Position numbers and translations under genes: made by a program. This document shows positions 1 through 8,754 of a DNA stretch of 19,120 bases, piece by piece (positions within the stretch are counted from its first letter, which is position 1; every line of letters starts with the position of its first letter). Source of the DNA: an uncultured Bacteroidota bacterium. GTDB lineage: Bacteria; Bacteroidota; Bacteroidia; Bacteroidales; F082. The notes below the pieces were generated by a model that worked only from the letters and a program-made list of their open reading frames with translations, searched no databases and was not told where the DNA came from. The DNA lies in assembly GCA_900542475.1 (NCBI GenBank), contig UQNO01000035.1, positions 1 through 19,120 of the forward strand. Direction: 5' to 3'.

Positions 1-96
1 ACCGTATGAACGGTCGGAAATCGACTCCGGCGACGCCAAGCTGATAGTAATCTTCGAAAAGTTGCTGTTTAATGTGTTATTCTTATTTAAAGCCAT
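1..96 (-). CDS. rpoC: RNA polymerase beta' subunit, N-terminal fragment (runs off window)
   Basis: Only the first 32 codons are inside the window; the rest lies beyond position 1. The ATG is at 94-96 and the product begins MALNKNNTLNSNFSKITISL, followed by a LASPESI segment. The NFSKI..I.LASPE pattern is the usual start of Bacteroidetes beta' before its zinc-binding region. The gene lies 26 bases behind the rpoB stop with no terminator between them, so the two are almost certainly co-transcribed. Beta' carries the catalytic Mg-binding aspartates of RNA polymerase, but that part is not visible here. Confidence 0.93.
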   Translation of the reverse strand, partial: MALNKNNTLNSNFSKITISLASPESISDRSYG

Positions 97-122
97 AGAT
101 TTACAAAATATTAAGAGCTTTT

Positions 123-3100
123 TTATTCAAACGTAATTTCAAGTCCGAGTCCGCGCAATTCGTGAACCAAAACATTGAATGACTCCGGAATACCCGGTGT
201 TGGCATGTTCTCGCCCTTGACGATAGACTCGTAAGCCTTTGCTCTGCCGACGACATCGTCCGACTTCACCGTCAAGATTTCCTGAAGGATGTTGCTTGCA
301 CCGAATGCTTCAAGCGCCCAAACCTCCATTTCACCGAAACGCTGTCCGCCGAACTGTGCTTTACCACCAAGAGGTTGTTGTGTAATCAACGAGTATGGTC
401 CTATCGAACGTGCGTGCATCTTGTCGTCAACCATGTGATGCAACTTCAGCATATAGATGTAGCCCACTGTCGCCTGTTGGTCGAACGGCTCGCCTGTCTC
501 GCCGTCATAAAGCTGTACTCTGCCATTTTCCGGAAGACCGGCTTTCTTCATGTATTCGTTGATTTCTTCCAATGTGGCGCCGTCGAAGATAGGTGTGGAG
601 AACTTCAATCCGAGTTCGTGACCTGCCCACCCGAGCACTGTCTCGTAAATCTGACCCAGGTTCATACGCGAGGGCACGCCCAATGGGTTCAGCACTATAT
701 CGACCGGCGTGCCATCTTCAAGGAACGGCATGTCTTCTTCGCGCACGATTCTTGAAACAATACCCTTGTTGCCGTGACGACCCGCCATCTTGTCACCGAT
801 ATTAAGCTTGCGTTTTTGCGCGACGTAAACCTTCGCCATCTGGACGATACCGTTAGGAAGCTCGTCACCAACGCTGGCCACATTCTTCTTGCGGCTGTAA
901 ACACCGTTGATTTCCTTGCACTTGACGTTGTAGTTATTAACCAACTTCACAATGCAGTCGTTAATCTCGGCATCTGTAGTCCATTTATATGGATTGACCG
1001 TCATGTAATCAATCTGCGACAACGCTTTCTGGGTGAACTTCACCTTTTTAGGAATGATAGTCTCCTTGAAGTTATTGTAAACGCCTGTTGAAGTTCTGCC
1101 GTTAAGCATCGACATGAGTTTCTCCATCATTCTAACCTTCAAGGCATCGAGTTCTTTCCGGCATTCGGCATCCAGTTCAGCGATGAGGTCTTTGTCTTTT
1201 GACCTGGCTTTACGATCTTTCACCACACGTGAGAAGAGGCGTTTTCCTATAACGACACCTTTCATTGAAGGACCCGCCTTGAGAGATGCGTTCTTCACAT
1301 CGCCCGCCTTGTCGCCGAAGATGGCGCGCAGCAGCTTCTCCTCCGGTGTCGGGTCAGTCTCGCCTTTAGGTGTAATCTTACCTATTAATATATCACCTTC
1401 CCTGACATCGGCACCGACGCGGATAAGACCGTTCTCGTCCAAATCCTTTGTCGCGTCTGCGCTGACATTGGGAATGTCGTTTGTCAACTCTTCCAAGCCA
1501 CGTTTGGTGTCACGCACCTCAAGGGTGAACTCCTCGATGTGGATTGAGGTGAAGAGGTCTTTCTTGACAATCTTTTCAGAAATCACGATGGCATCTTCAT
1601 AGTTGTAGCCTTTCCAAGGCATGAACGCGACCTTCAAGTTGCGTCCCAAGGCAAGGTCGCCACCCTGTGTGGCATAGCCCTCGGTAAGAATCTGACCTTT
1701 AGTGACTTTCTGACCTTTTCTTACGATAGGCTTCTGGTTGATGCTTGTGCTCTGGTTGGTCCTTACATATTTGATAAGGTTATATGTCTTGACATCATCA
1801 TCGAAACTTATGAGACGCTCTTTGTCGGTTCTGTCATACTTGATGGTAATCTTGGTTGAATCGACATAGACGACCTCACCGTCGCCTTCTGCTTCGACGA
1901 GAGTACGTGAATCCTTTGCGACGTAATGCTCGATGCCCGTTCCTACTATAGGTGCCTCCGGAACCATCAACGGCACTGCCTGACGCATCATGTTAGACCC
2001 CATCAGGGCACGGTTGGCGTCGTCGTGCTCCAAGAATGGAATCAATGATGCGGCGACTGATGACATCTGGTTGGGAGCCACGTCGATAAGATTAAGCTGG
2101 TCTGGTGTGACAATAGGATAATCGGCAATCTGACGCGCTTTAAGCATCTCATCGGTAATATTGCCTTCGTCGTCCATTCCAATGCAAGCCTGGGCGATAA
2201 TCTTGTTGTCTTCCTCTTCCGCTGTAAGATAAACCGGAGGATTTATGAAATCCACTTTACCTGCATTAACTTCACGGTAAGGTGTCTCGATGAATCCGAG
2301 ATTGTTTATCTTCGCGAACACGCAGAGTGAGGAGATAAGACCGATATTAGGGCCTTCGGGTGTCTCGATTGTACAAAGACGTCCGTAATGTGTATAGTGA
2401 ACGTCACGCACCTCGAAACCTGCGCGGTCACGGGAGATGCCGCCCGGTCCGAGAGCGGAGATACGACGTTTGTGTGTCAATTCCGACAATGGGTTTGTCT
2501 GGTCCATGAACTGTGACAGCTGGTTGGTGCCGAAGAACGAGTTGATTACCGACGACAATGTCTTCGCATTGATTAAATCGGTTGGTGTGAATGACTCGTT
2601 GTCACGGACGTTCATGCGCTCGCGTATGGTTCTTGCCATACGGGCGAGTCCTACGCCGAACTGCGCGTACAACTGTTCGCCTACAGTTCTGATACGGCGG
2701 TTGCTCAAGTGGTCGATATCATCAACTTCAGCCTTGCTGTTCGCAAGTTCAATCAAATACTTGATGATAGCGATTATATCTTCGTTGGTTAAAACCTTGA
2801 TGTCTTCTGAAATGTTCAAGCCGAGTTTGCGGTTGATACGGTAACGACCGACTTCCCCAAGGTCATAACGTTTATCGGAGAAGAACAATTTCTTGATTAT
2901 GTCGCGAGCTGTTTCCTCATCTGGCGGCTCGGCGTTGCGGAGCTGGCGGTAGATGTGTTCGACAGCGTCTTTCTCCGAGTTTGTCGTATCTTTTTGTAAT
3001 GTGTTGAAAATAATGGCGTAATCGTTGGTATTGACACCTTCTTTGTCAAGGAGGATGGTTTTAACGCCTTTCTCGATAATCTTGTCGATATGTTCGTTTT

Positions 3101-3929
3101 CGAGAATGACACCGCGTTCGATGATGATTTCGTTACGCTCGATTGTCACGCATTCACCTGTTTCCTCGTAGATGAAGTCTTCTAACCATGAATGCAACAC
3201 TTTTGCTGCGAGGCGACGACCCACCACACGTTTCAAGCCGCTCTTCGTGACCTTCACTTCCTCGGCGAGGTTGAAAATGTCGAGAATGTCCTTGTCGGTC
3301 TCGTAACCGATAGCACGGAGCAATGTGGTGATAGGCAATTTCTTCTTACGGTCGATATAGGCATACATCACGTTGCTGATATCGGTCGAGAATTCCATCC
3401 AGGAGCCCTTGAACGGAATGATACGCGCCGAGTACAGCGTCGTTCCGTTGGTGTGCACGCTTGATCCGAAGAAAACACCAGGAGAGCGGTGAAGTTGCGA
3501 CACGACAACACGCTCCGCGCCGTTTATGACGAAAGTACCCTGTGGTGTCATGTACGGTATCAAGCCCAGATACACATCTTGGACGACGGTTTCGAAATCC
3601 TCATGCTCCTCATCGTTGCATGAGAGTTTCAATTTTGCCTTGAGTCTTACGCAATAACTCAAGCCACGTTCTATACATTCAGCGATTGTATATTGTGGGG
3701 CATCGATGTAGTAATCGAGAAACTCGAGTACAAAGTTGTTTCTGGCGTCGGTAATCGGGAAATTCTCCGCGAAAACCTTGAACAAGCCTTCATTTTTTCG
3801 ATTGTCGGGATTTGTTTCAAGTTGGAAGAAATCACGGAATGACTTCAGTTGGATGTCCAGAAAATCAGGATAGTCGAAAGGCTTCTTGATTGACGCGAAA
3901 CTGATTCTATCTAATTTTAAGTCTGCCAA
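123..3929 (-). CDS. rpoB: DNA-directed RNA polymerase subunit beta
   Basis: Catalytic-core subunit of RNA polymerase, 1268 aa and full length for Bacteroidetes. The N-terminus (FASIKKPFDYPDFLDIQLKS) matches the family. The rifampicin region contains QLSQFMDQTNPLSELTHKRR, with D476, H486 and S491 at the places of E. coli D516, H526 and S531. All three are the susceptible residues, so no rifampicin-resistance change is seen there. The conserved GDKMAGRHGNKG and QPLGGKAQFGGQRFGEMEVW blocks are near the C-terminus. The start codon is TTG (3927-3929): between it and an in-frame TAA 15 bases upstream there is no ATG, GTG or CTG. It follows rplL after a 119-base spacer holding a large hairpin, and rpoC follows 26 bases on. 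Confidence 0.98.
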   Translation of the reverse strand: MADLKLDRISFASIKKPFDYPDFLDIQLKSFRDFFQLETNPDNRKNEGLFKVFAENFPITDARNNFVLEFLDYYIDAPQYTIAECIERGLSYCVRLKAKLKLSCNDEEHEDFETVVQDVYLGLIPYMTPQGTFVINGAERVVVSQLHRSPGVFFGSSVHTNGTTLYSARIIPFKGSWMEFSTDISNVMYAYIDRKKKLPITTLLRAIGYETDKDILDIFNLAEEVKVTKSGLKRVVGRRLAAKVLHSWLEDFIYEETGECVTIERNEIIIERGVILENEHIDKIIEKGVKTILLDKEGVNTNDYAIIFNTLQKDTTNSEKDAVEHIYRQLRNAEPPDEETARDIIKKLFFSDKRYDLGEVGRYRINRKLGLNISEDIKVLTNEDIIAIIKYLIELANSKAEVDDIDHLSNRRIRTVGEQLYAQFGVGLARMARTIRERMNVRDNESFTPTDLINAKTLSSVINSFFGTNQLSQFMDQTNPLSELTHKRRISALGPGGISRDRAGFEVRDVHYTHYGRLCTIETPEGPNIGLISSLCVFAKINNLGFIETPYREVNAGKVDFINPPVYLTAEEEDNKIIAQACIGMDDEGNITDEMLKARQIADYPIVTPDQLNLIDVAPNQMSSVAASLIPFLEHDDANRALMGSNMMRQAVPLMVPEAPIVGTGIEHYVAKDSRTLVEAEGDGEVVYVDSTKITIKYDRTDKERLISFDDDVKTYNLIKYVRTNQSTSINQKPIVRKGQKVTKGQILTEGYATQGGDLALGRNLKVAFMPWKGYNYEDAIVISEKIVKKDLFTSIHIEEFTLEVRDTKRGLEELTNDIPNVSADATKDLDENGLIRVGADVREGDILIGKITPKGETDPTPEEKLLRAIFGDKAGDVKNASLKAGPSMKGVVIGKRLFSRVVKDRKARSKDKDLIAELDAECRKELDALKVRMMEKLMSMLNGRTSTGVYNNFKETIIPKKVKFTQKALSQIDYMTVNPYKWTTDAEINDCIVKLVNNYNVKCKEINGVYSRKKNVASVGDELPNGIVQMAKVYVAQKRKLNIGDKMAGRHGNKGIVSRIVREEDMPFLEDGTPVDIVLNPLGVPSRMNLGQIYETVLGWAGHELGLKFSTPIFDGATLEEINEYMKKAGLPENGRVQLYDGETGEPFDQQATVGYIYMLKLHHMVDDKMHARSIGPYSLITQQPLGGKAQFGGQRFGEMEVWALEAFGASNILQEILTVKSDDVVGRAKAYESIVKGENMPTPGIPESFNVLVHELRGLGLEITFE

Positions 3930-3994
3930 AGTGTTTATGTTTTAATTGTTTCTAAAAGCTATTATATTATATAGACGGCGATATACAACACAAT

Positions 3995-4050
3995 ACAGGC
4001 ACAAACCTCAACCCCCGTCTATATGGAGGGGCTGAGGTATTTATGCCTGT
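3995..4050 (-). promoter_or_regulatory. rplL-rpoB intergenic stem-loop (attenuator or processing site)
   Basis: In the minus-strand RNA three nested stems can be drawn: ACAGGCA with TGCCTGT outside, ACCTCA with TGAGGT in the middle, and GCCCC with GGGGG inside, with small internal loops. No U-run follows, so it is not a classic full terminator. In E. coli the same spacer holds a partial attenuator and an RNase III site that set the ratio of L7/L12 to RNA polymerase. A similar role here is an inference from position and structure. Confidence 0.7.
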
Positions 4051-4067
4051 TGTAGCAGGAAATAAAC

Positions 4068-4448
4068 TTATTTTATTTCTACTTCTGCACCGGCTGCCTC
4101 GAGTTGAGTCTTGAGTGCATCGGCTTCTTCTTTGCTCACGCCTTCTTTAATAGCTTTAGGAGCGGCATCAACTAAATCTTTAGCTTCTTTAAGTCCGAGG
4201 CTTGCCAAGTCTTTAACGAGCTTCACGACTGCGAGTTTCTGTGCGCCGGCTGATTTGAGGATAACGTCGAATGAGGTCTTCTCTTCTGCTGCTGCGGCTG
4301 CTTCACCACCTGCTGCTGGAGCTGCTACTGCAACTGCCGCCGCGGCTGGTTCAATGCCGTATTCTTCTTTCAAAATTGCTGCGAGTTCATTAACCTCTTT
4401 CACTGTAAGGTTTACTAATTGTTCAGCAAAAGCTTTTAAATCTGCCAT
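4068..4448 (-). CDS. rplL: 50S ribosomal protein L7/L12
   Basis: Stalk protein of the large ribosomal subunit that recruits and activates translational GTPases; present as dimers bound to L10. The 126-aa product has the expected parts: an N-terminal dimerisation domain (ADLKAFAEQLVNLTVKEVNEL), an Ala/Gly-rich flexible hinge (about residues 34-56) and the C-terminal factor-binding domain (KTSFDVILKSAGAQKLAVVK to the end). The ATG at 4446-4448 is the only sensible start. It lies 76 bases after rplJ and is upstream of the rpoB spacer hairpin. Confidence 0.98.
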   Translation of the reverse strand: MADLKAFAEQLVNLTVKEVNELAAILKEEYGIEPAAAAVAVAAPAAGGEAAAAAEEKTSFDVILKSAGAQKLAVVKLVKDLASLGLKEAKDLVDAAPKAIKEGVSKEEADALKTQLEAAGAEVEIK

Positions 4449-4505
4449 TTTTTTTCGTTTTTATTTGTTATACAATTACTTTTTATTTTCTCTAATCTTT
4501 GTTGT

Positions 4506-4520
4506 GAATGATAATCATTC
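4506..4520. repeat. 15-bp perfect palindrome in the rplJ-rplL spacer
   Basis: GAATGAT-A-ATCATTC lies just past the rplJ stop codon. Thirteen of its central bases are identical to the core of the classical Fur box (AATGATAATCATT). In RNA it would form only a 7-bp stem with a one-base centre, which is a poor hairpin, so a protein-binding site or chance are the alternatives. Function unknown. Confidence 0.4.
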
Positions 4521-4524
4521 TGAA

Positions 4525-5046
4525 TTATTCCGGTCTCTCGGATAAGGTCTTTACTATGCCGCTGAGCTTGTTGCCGCCACTCTGAAGAGCGCTGATGACG
4601 TTCTTGACCGGTGACTGGAGCAAGGCGATAACATCGGCGATAAGCTCGTTCTTGGACTTGATGCTGCACAATGTGTCAAGCATGTTGTCGCCAGTGTACA
4701 CACACTCTTCGATGTATGCTCCCTTAAGGATTGGCTTGTCACTGGTCTTGCGGAACTTCTTGATCAGTTTCGCAGGGGCGTTGCCATTCTCTGACAACAT
4801 CATCGCTGTCGTGCCTTTGCAGACATCGTAAAGATCTCCGAAATCCTTACCTGTTCTCTGCATGGCTTTCTTCAGTAATGCGTTCTTCACCACAACAAGC
4901 TTGACCTGGCTGTTGAAGCACTGTCTTCTCAACTGGCTTGTCTTCTCGGCATTCAATGCCGAGATGTCTGTCAGGTAAAAATTCGGACATGCTGTCAACT
5001 GGTCCACTATCGAGTTAATGATAACTTCTTTATCTTCTTTTCTCAT
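4525..5046 (-). CDS. rplJ: 50S ribosomal protein L10
   Basis: Base of the L7/L12 stalk; binds 23S rRNA and the L7/L12 dimers through its C-terminal helix. The product is 173 aa, normal for the family. It begins MRKEDKEVIINSIVDQL and contains the typical VVKNALLKKAMQRT segment (about residues 52-65). The start is ATG at 5044-5046. Only 20 bases separate it from rplA, so there is no room for the long L10-binding leader seen in E. coli. Any autoregulation must act elsewhere, for example ahead of rplK. Confidence 0.97.
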   Translation of the reverse strand: MRKEDKEVIINSIVDQLTACPNFYLTDISALNAEKTSQLRRQCFNSQVKLVVVKNALLKKAMQRTGKDFGDLYDVCKGTTAMMLSENGNAPAKLIKKFRKTSDKPILKGAYIEECVYTGDNMLDTLCSIKSKNELIADVIALLQSPVKNVISALQSGGNKLSGIVKTLSERPE

Positions 5047-5066
5047 GTCAATACTTATTTAAGGGT

Positions 5067-5762
5067 TTAGTTGGCTACTGATTTGACGTCCACTTGAACA
5101 CCCGGACTCATTGTACTTGAGATGTAGATACTCTTGATGTAAGTACCTTTAGCTGCTGCTGGCTTCAGTTTGATAATCATCTGAAGGATTTCCTTCGCAT
5201 TGTCAACAATCTTTTCAGCAGGGAAGCTCACTTTTGCAATACGGCTGTCGATGATTCCATACTTGTCAACCTTGAAATCAATCTTACCAGCTTTCACTTC
5301 CTTAACAGCTTTACCAACTTCCATTGTCACTGTGCCAGTCTTCGGGTTTGGCATCAATCCGCGTGGTCCGAGGATTCTACCAAGAGCACCAACCTTTGGC
5401 ATCAATGATGGCATTGTGATAATTACATCGACATCGGTCCAACCGTCTTTGATTTTCTGGACATAGTCCTCGAATCCGACGAAATCAGCACCTGCTTCCA
5501 TGGCTTCCTGTTCTTTGTCCGGCGTACATAATACCAACACGCGGGTAACTTTACCTGTTCCGTGAGGCAGTGTCACACTACCACGCACCATCTGATTGGC
5601 TTTACGTGGGTCGACACCTAAACGTACGTTAACATCAACTGAAGCATCGAACTTGGTGTAGGTGATTTGTTTCACAATGTCAACGGCTTCTGTCAAGGAG
5701 TAGACCTTGCTTTTGTCGAACTTAGCTAAAGCTTCTTTTCTGTTTTTAGATACTTTTGCCAT
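5067..5762 (-). CDS. rplA: 50S ribosomal protein L1
   Basis: Large-subunit L1-stalk protein that helps release deacylated tRNA from the E site and in many bacteria represses its own operon. It is 231 aa, full length. The family signature around GALGRILGPRGLMPNPKTGT is present at about residues 125-144, and the N-terminus (KVSKNRKEALAKFDKSKVYSL) is typical. It lies 43 bases after rplK and 20 bases before rplJ in the ribosomal operon. Confidence 0.98.
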   Translation of the reverse strand: MAKVSKNRKEALAKFDKSKVYSLTEAVDIVKQITYTKFDASVDVNVRLGVDPRKANQMVRGSVTLPHGTGKVTRVLVLCTPDKEQEAMEAGADFVGFEDYVQKIKDGWTDVDVIITMPSLMPKVGALGRILGPRGLMPNPKTGTVTMEVGKAVKEVKAGKIDFKVDKYGIIDSRIAKVSFPAEKIVDNAKEILQMIIKLKPAAAKGTYIKSIYISSTMSPGVQVDVKSVAN

Positions 5763-5805
5763 TTTTAATTTTTTTGTTTGTTCTACAAATGCTTAAGACT
5801 TAGTC

Positions 5806-6243
5806 TTACTTTAAAGGTGATTCGCCTGTAATCTTAACACCCATACTGCGAGCCGTGCCGGCGACCATGCTCATCGCTTTTTCAATTGTGAAGCAATTTA
5901 AGTCCTTCATCTTGTTCTCAGCAATGGCACGCACCGTGTCCCAAGTGATTGAACCAACCTTTGAACGGTTAGGCTCCTTGGATCCCTTGGAGGCCTTGGC
6001 GGCTTCGAGTACGGAGACAGCTACCGGAGATGCTTTTACGACAAAATCAAAGCTCTTGTCCTTGTAAACAGTGATGATGACTGGTAAAACCTTACCGGCC
6101 TGATCCTGTGTACGAGCATTGAATTGCTTGCAAAACTCCATAATGTTCACACCCTTTGAACCTAACGCAGGTCCGACAGGTGGTGCGGGATTAGCGGCTC
6201 CTCCTTTGATTTGCAGTTTAATTAATCCGCTTACTTCTTTCAT
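5806..6243 (-). CDS. rplK: 50S ribosomal protein L11
   Basis: Binds the GTPase-associated centre of 23S rRNA and takes part in factor binding and stringent-response signalling. The 145-aa product has the proline-rich N-terminal region (GGAANPAPPVGPALGSKGVN, about residues 15-34) and the C-terminal RNA-binding domain ending in GTARSMGVKI. It starts with ATG at 6241-6243 and lies 36 bases after nusG. Confidence 0.98.
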   Translation of the reverse strand: MKEVSGLIKLQIKGGAANPAPPVGPALGSKGVNIMEFCKQFNARTQDQAGKVLPVIITVYKDKSFDFVVKASPVAVSVLEAAKASKGSKEPNRSKVGSITWDTVRAIAENKMKDLNCFTIEKAMSMVAGTARSMGVKITGESPLK

Positions 6244-6279
6244 TTTATTTTCTTATAAAAAGTTAAATGAAAACATTAA

Positions 6280-6840
6280 TCACATTCTTAACTCTCTCTT
6301 CACCTGAAAGTAACTGAGCTCAAGAGGTGTCTTGCGACCGAAAATCTTCACCATGACTTTGAGTTTCTTCTTCTCATCGTTGACTTCTTCGATCACGCCA
6401 CTGAAACTGGAGAACGGTCCGTCGTTGACTGTCACCGTCTCGCCTACAATAAACTCGAGTTCCGAACCCTCGCCGCTCTCTGTCATCTCGTCAATCTTTC
6501 CTAAGATACGCTTGACTTCCGATGGACGAAGCGGGTCGGGGTCGCCACCGCGCGGGCCGAGAAATCCCAGCACATTCGGTGTCTCCTTGATAAGATGCGT
6601 CACCTCGGCATCCAAAACAGTCTCAATGAGGACGTAGCCCGGAAGGTAATTTCTTTCCTTGCTGACTTTCTTGCCGTTTCTCACCGAATACACTTTCTCA
6701 GTCGGGATTAAAACCTGTGAAATCAGATCTTGTAACACGGTATTGCGTGATAATTCAGCATCAAGATATTCTTTTACTTTTTTCTCTTTGCCGCTCACCG
6801 CGCGAATCACATACCATCTCTTTTCGTTCTGCTTTCTCAT
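6280..6840 (-). CDS. nusG: Transcription termination/antitermination factor NusG
   Basis: Elongation factor that binds the RNA polymerase clamp and links it to Rho or to ribosomal S10. The product is 186 aa. The NGN domain spans about residues 1-125 (RWYVIRAVSGKEKKVKEYL; LPGYVLIE). The C-terminal KOW domain starts near GETVTVNDGPFSSFSGVIEE and runs to the end. It follows secE in the usual secE-nusG-rplK order with a 60-base gap that shows no promoter. Confidence 0.97.
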   Translation of the reverse strand: MRKQNEKRWYVIRAVSGKEKKVKEYLDAELSRNTVLQDLISQVLIPTEKVYSVRNGKKVSKERNYLPGYVLIETVLDAEVTHLIKETPNVLGFLGPRGGDPDPLRPSEVKRILGKIDEMTESGEGSELEFIVGETVTVNDGPFSSFSGVIEEVNDEKKKLKVMVKIFGRKTPLELSYFQVKRELRM

Positions 6841-6900
6841 CTTATTCTGTGATTTAGTAAAGTAGTTGAATGATGATTTTTTAGATCAAACATTTCCTTG

Positions 6901-7092
6901 TTAGAAAATACGATAAAACGCCTCCAACAAGGTTTCAAAAGACTTATCCATCAAGTACACCACTAAAGCGATGATAAGGGAAGCAATGGATACGACGACA
7001 GCACTACTTTGCAGTTCTTTCCAAGTCGGCCATGAAACTTTATTGACCAACTCGTTGTAACATTCTTTAACGTAGTTTATAAACTTTTTCAT
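6901..7092 (-). CDS. secE: Preprotein translocase subunit SecE
   Basis: Small essential membrane subunit of the SecYEG channel. The 63-aa product is the short, single-helix form: an amphipathic start (MKKFINYVKECYNELVNKVS) with the conserved WPTWKEL motif, then one transmembrane segment (about residues 30-48, SAVVVSIASLIIALVVYLM). Its place just ahead of nusG is the universal arrangement. tRNA-Trp precedes it by 25 bases. Confidence 0.96.
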   Translation of the reverse strand: MKKFINYVKECYNELVNKVSWPTWKELQSSAVVVSIASLIIALVVYLMDKSFETLLEAFYRIF

Positions 7093-7117
7093 TTTGTTTG
7101 AACTGTTTTACTTAAAG

Positions 7118-7190
7118 CACAGGCGGAAGGGCTCGAACCCTCAACCTATGGTTTTGGAGACCACCACTCTACCAATTGAGCTACGCCTGT
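7118..7190 (-). tRNA. tRNA-Trp (CCA)
   Basis: Full cloverleaf of 73 bases on the minus strand: acceptor ACAGGCG pairs with CGCCTGT, the anticodon stem is GTGGT/ACCAT, the loop CTCCAAA gives anticodon CCA, and the T-loop is standard (TTCGAGC). It sits between tuf and secE, as in other Bacteroidetes, and is probably cut from the operon transcript. Confidence 0.97.
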
Positions 7191-7196
7191 GTGTCA

Positions 7197-7220
7197 GAGT
7201 GCCCTAAACCAAGAGCACTC
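7197..7220 (-). promoter_or_regulatory. Stem-loop between tuf and tRNA-Trp
   Basis: GAGTGC and GCACTC form a perfect 6-bp stem with a 12-base loop in the 41-base gap after the EF-Tu stop codon. There is no U-run, so it is more likely an mRNA-protecting or tRNA-processing structure than a terminator. Role inferred from position only. Confidence 0.45.
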
Positions 7221-7231
7221 CGGTGTTATTC

Positions 7232-8422
7232 TTAATCGTCGATGATTTCGATGACCTGGCCTGAACCGACTGTTCTACCACCCTCGCGGATAGCGAAGCG
7301 GAGACCTTTGTCCATGGCGATTTCAGAAATCAAGTTCACATCGATAGTGACGTGGTCACCCGGCATAACCATCTCCATTCCTTCCGGAAGGGTGATTTCA
7401 CCAGTGACGTCAGTTGTTCTGAAGTAGAACTGCGGACGATATTTGTTTCTGAATGGTGTGTGACGACCGCCTTCTTCTTTTGAAAGGACATAAACCTCAC
7501 CTTTGAAGTGTTTGTGTGGTTTGATTGAACCTGGTTTTGCAATAACCATACCACGGCGAATCTCGTCTTTGTCGATACCACGGAGGAGAAGACCTGCGTT
7601 ATCGCCAGCCTCGCCCTCGTCGAGGATCTTACGGAACATTTCAACACCTGTAACAGTTGATTTAAGTTTCTCTGCACCCATACCGATGATATCAACCGGA
7701 TCACCAACTTTGATGATACCTGTTTCGATACGGCCTGTTGCGACTGTACCGCGGCCTGTGATTGAGAACACGTCCTCGATAGGCATCAAGAATGGTTTAT
7801 CAACAGCTCTTACTGGTTCAGGAATCCATGTGTCGCAAGCCGCCATGAGCTCGTCGATCTTGCCTTCCCACTTCGGATCACCGTTCAACGCACCAAGTGC
7901 TGAACCGCGAATGATAGGTGTGTTGTCACCATCGAATTCATATTTGCTGAGGAGGTCGCGGACTTCCATTTCAACAAGTTCCAACAATTCCTCATCGTCA
8001 ACGAGGTCGCATTTGTTCAAGAACACAACGAGACGTGGCACACCGACCTGACGTGCGAGCAAGATGTGCTCACGTGTCTGTGGCATAGGACCGTCTGTTG
8101 CAGCGACAACGATAATAGCACCGTCCATCTGTGCGGCACCTGTAACCATGTTCTTAACATAGTCAGCGTGACCGGGGCAGTCAACGTGAGCATAGTGACG
8201 ATTCTCTGTCTGATACTCGACGTGGGCTGTGTTGATGGTGATACCTCTTTCTTTTTCTTCCGGGGCTGAGTCGATAGAATCAAATGACTTGACCTCTGAC
8301 AAACCCTTCTTTGACAGATGAAGTGTGATAGCAGCTGTCAAAGTAGTCTTACCGTGGTCAACGTGGCCGATTGTACCAATGTTGACATGTGGTTTAGATC
8401 TTTCGAATTTTTCTTTTGCCAT
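7232..8422 (-). CDS. tuf: Elongation factor Tu
   Basis: GTPase that brings aminoacyl-tRNA to the ribosomal A site. The 396-aa product is full length. G1 is GHVDHGKT (residues 19-26), followed by G3 (DCPGHADY) and G4 (NKCD), then the two beta-barrel domains; the C-terminus contains GGRTVGSGQV. The ATG at 8420-8422 is preceded by an A/T-rich region without a Shine-Dalgarno site. It lies downstream of the tRNA-Tyr/Gly/Thr cluster and shares its promoter as far as can be seen. Confidence 0.99.
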   Translation of the reverse strand: MAKEKFERSKPHVNIGTIGHVDHGKTTLTAAITLHLSKKGLSEVKSFDSIDSAPEEKERGITINTAHVEYQTENRHYAHVDCPGHADYVKNMVTGAAQMDGAIIVVAATDGPMPQTREHILLARQVGVPRLVVFLNKCDLVDDEELLELVEMEVRDLLSKYEFDGDNTPIIRGSALGALNGDPKWEGKIDELMAACDTWIPEPVRAVDKPFLMPIEDVFSITGRGTVATGRIETGIIKVGDPVDIIGMGAEKLKSTVTGVEMFRKILDEGEAGDNAGLLLRGIDKDEIRRGMVIAKPGSIKPHKHFKGEVYVLSKEEGGRHTPFRNKYRPQFYFRTTDVTGEITLPEGMEMVMPGDHVTIDVNLISEIAMDKGLRFAIREGGRTVGSGQVIEIIDD

Positions 8423-8488
8423 ACTATTTTTTGTTTACTTAAGGTTAATATTCTATTTAATTTCCTTTATTATTATTCATACCCAATG

Positions 8489-8560
<72 letters not shown>

Positions 8561-8567
8561 TTTCGAG

Positions 8568-8640
8568 AGCGGAAGACGGGGCTCGAACCCGCTACCTAAA
8601 GCTTGGAAGGCTTTCGCTCTGCCAAATGAGCTACTTCCGC
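8568..8640 (-). tRNA. tRNA-Gly (TCC)
   Basis: 73 bases. Acceptor GCGGAAG/CTTCCGC is perfect, the anticodon stem is AAAGC/GCTTT, and the loop CTTCCAA gives anticodon TCC. It is separated by 7 bases from tRNA-Thr(GGT) and belongs to the same cluster. Confidence 0.96.
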
Positions 8641-8645
8641 GACTG

Positions 8646-8727
8646 TGGGGGAGGGTGGACTCGAACCACCGAACTCATCCGAGGACAGATTTACAGTCTG
8701 TTGCAATTGCCACTATGCGACTCCCCC
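8646..8727 (-). tRNA. tRNA-Tyr (GTA)
   Basis: 82-base type II tRNA with a long variable arm. Acceptor GGGGGAG/CTCCCCC is perfect, and the anticodon loop CTGTAAA gives GTA. The discriminator is A. It sits between tRNA-Gly and the tRNA-Thr(TGT) pair. Confidence 0.96.
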
Positions 8728-8754
8728 AATCATCTCGACACTTTTTCAACTGCG

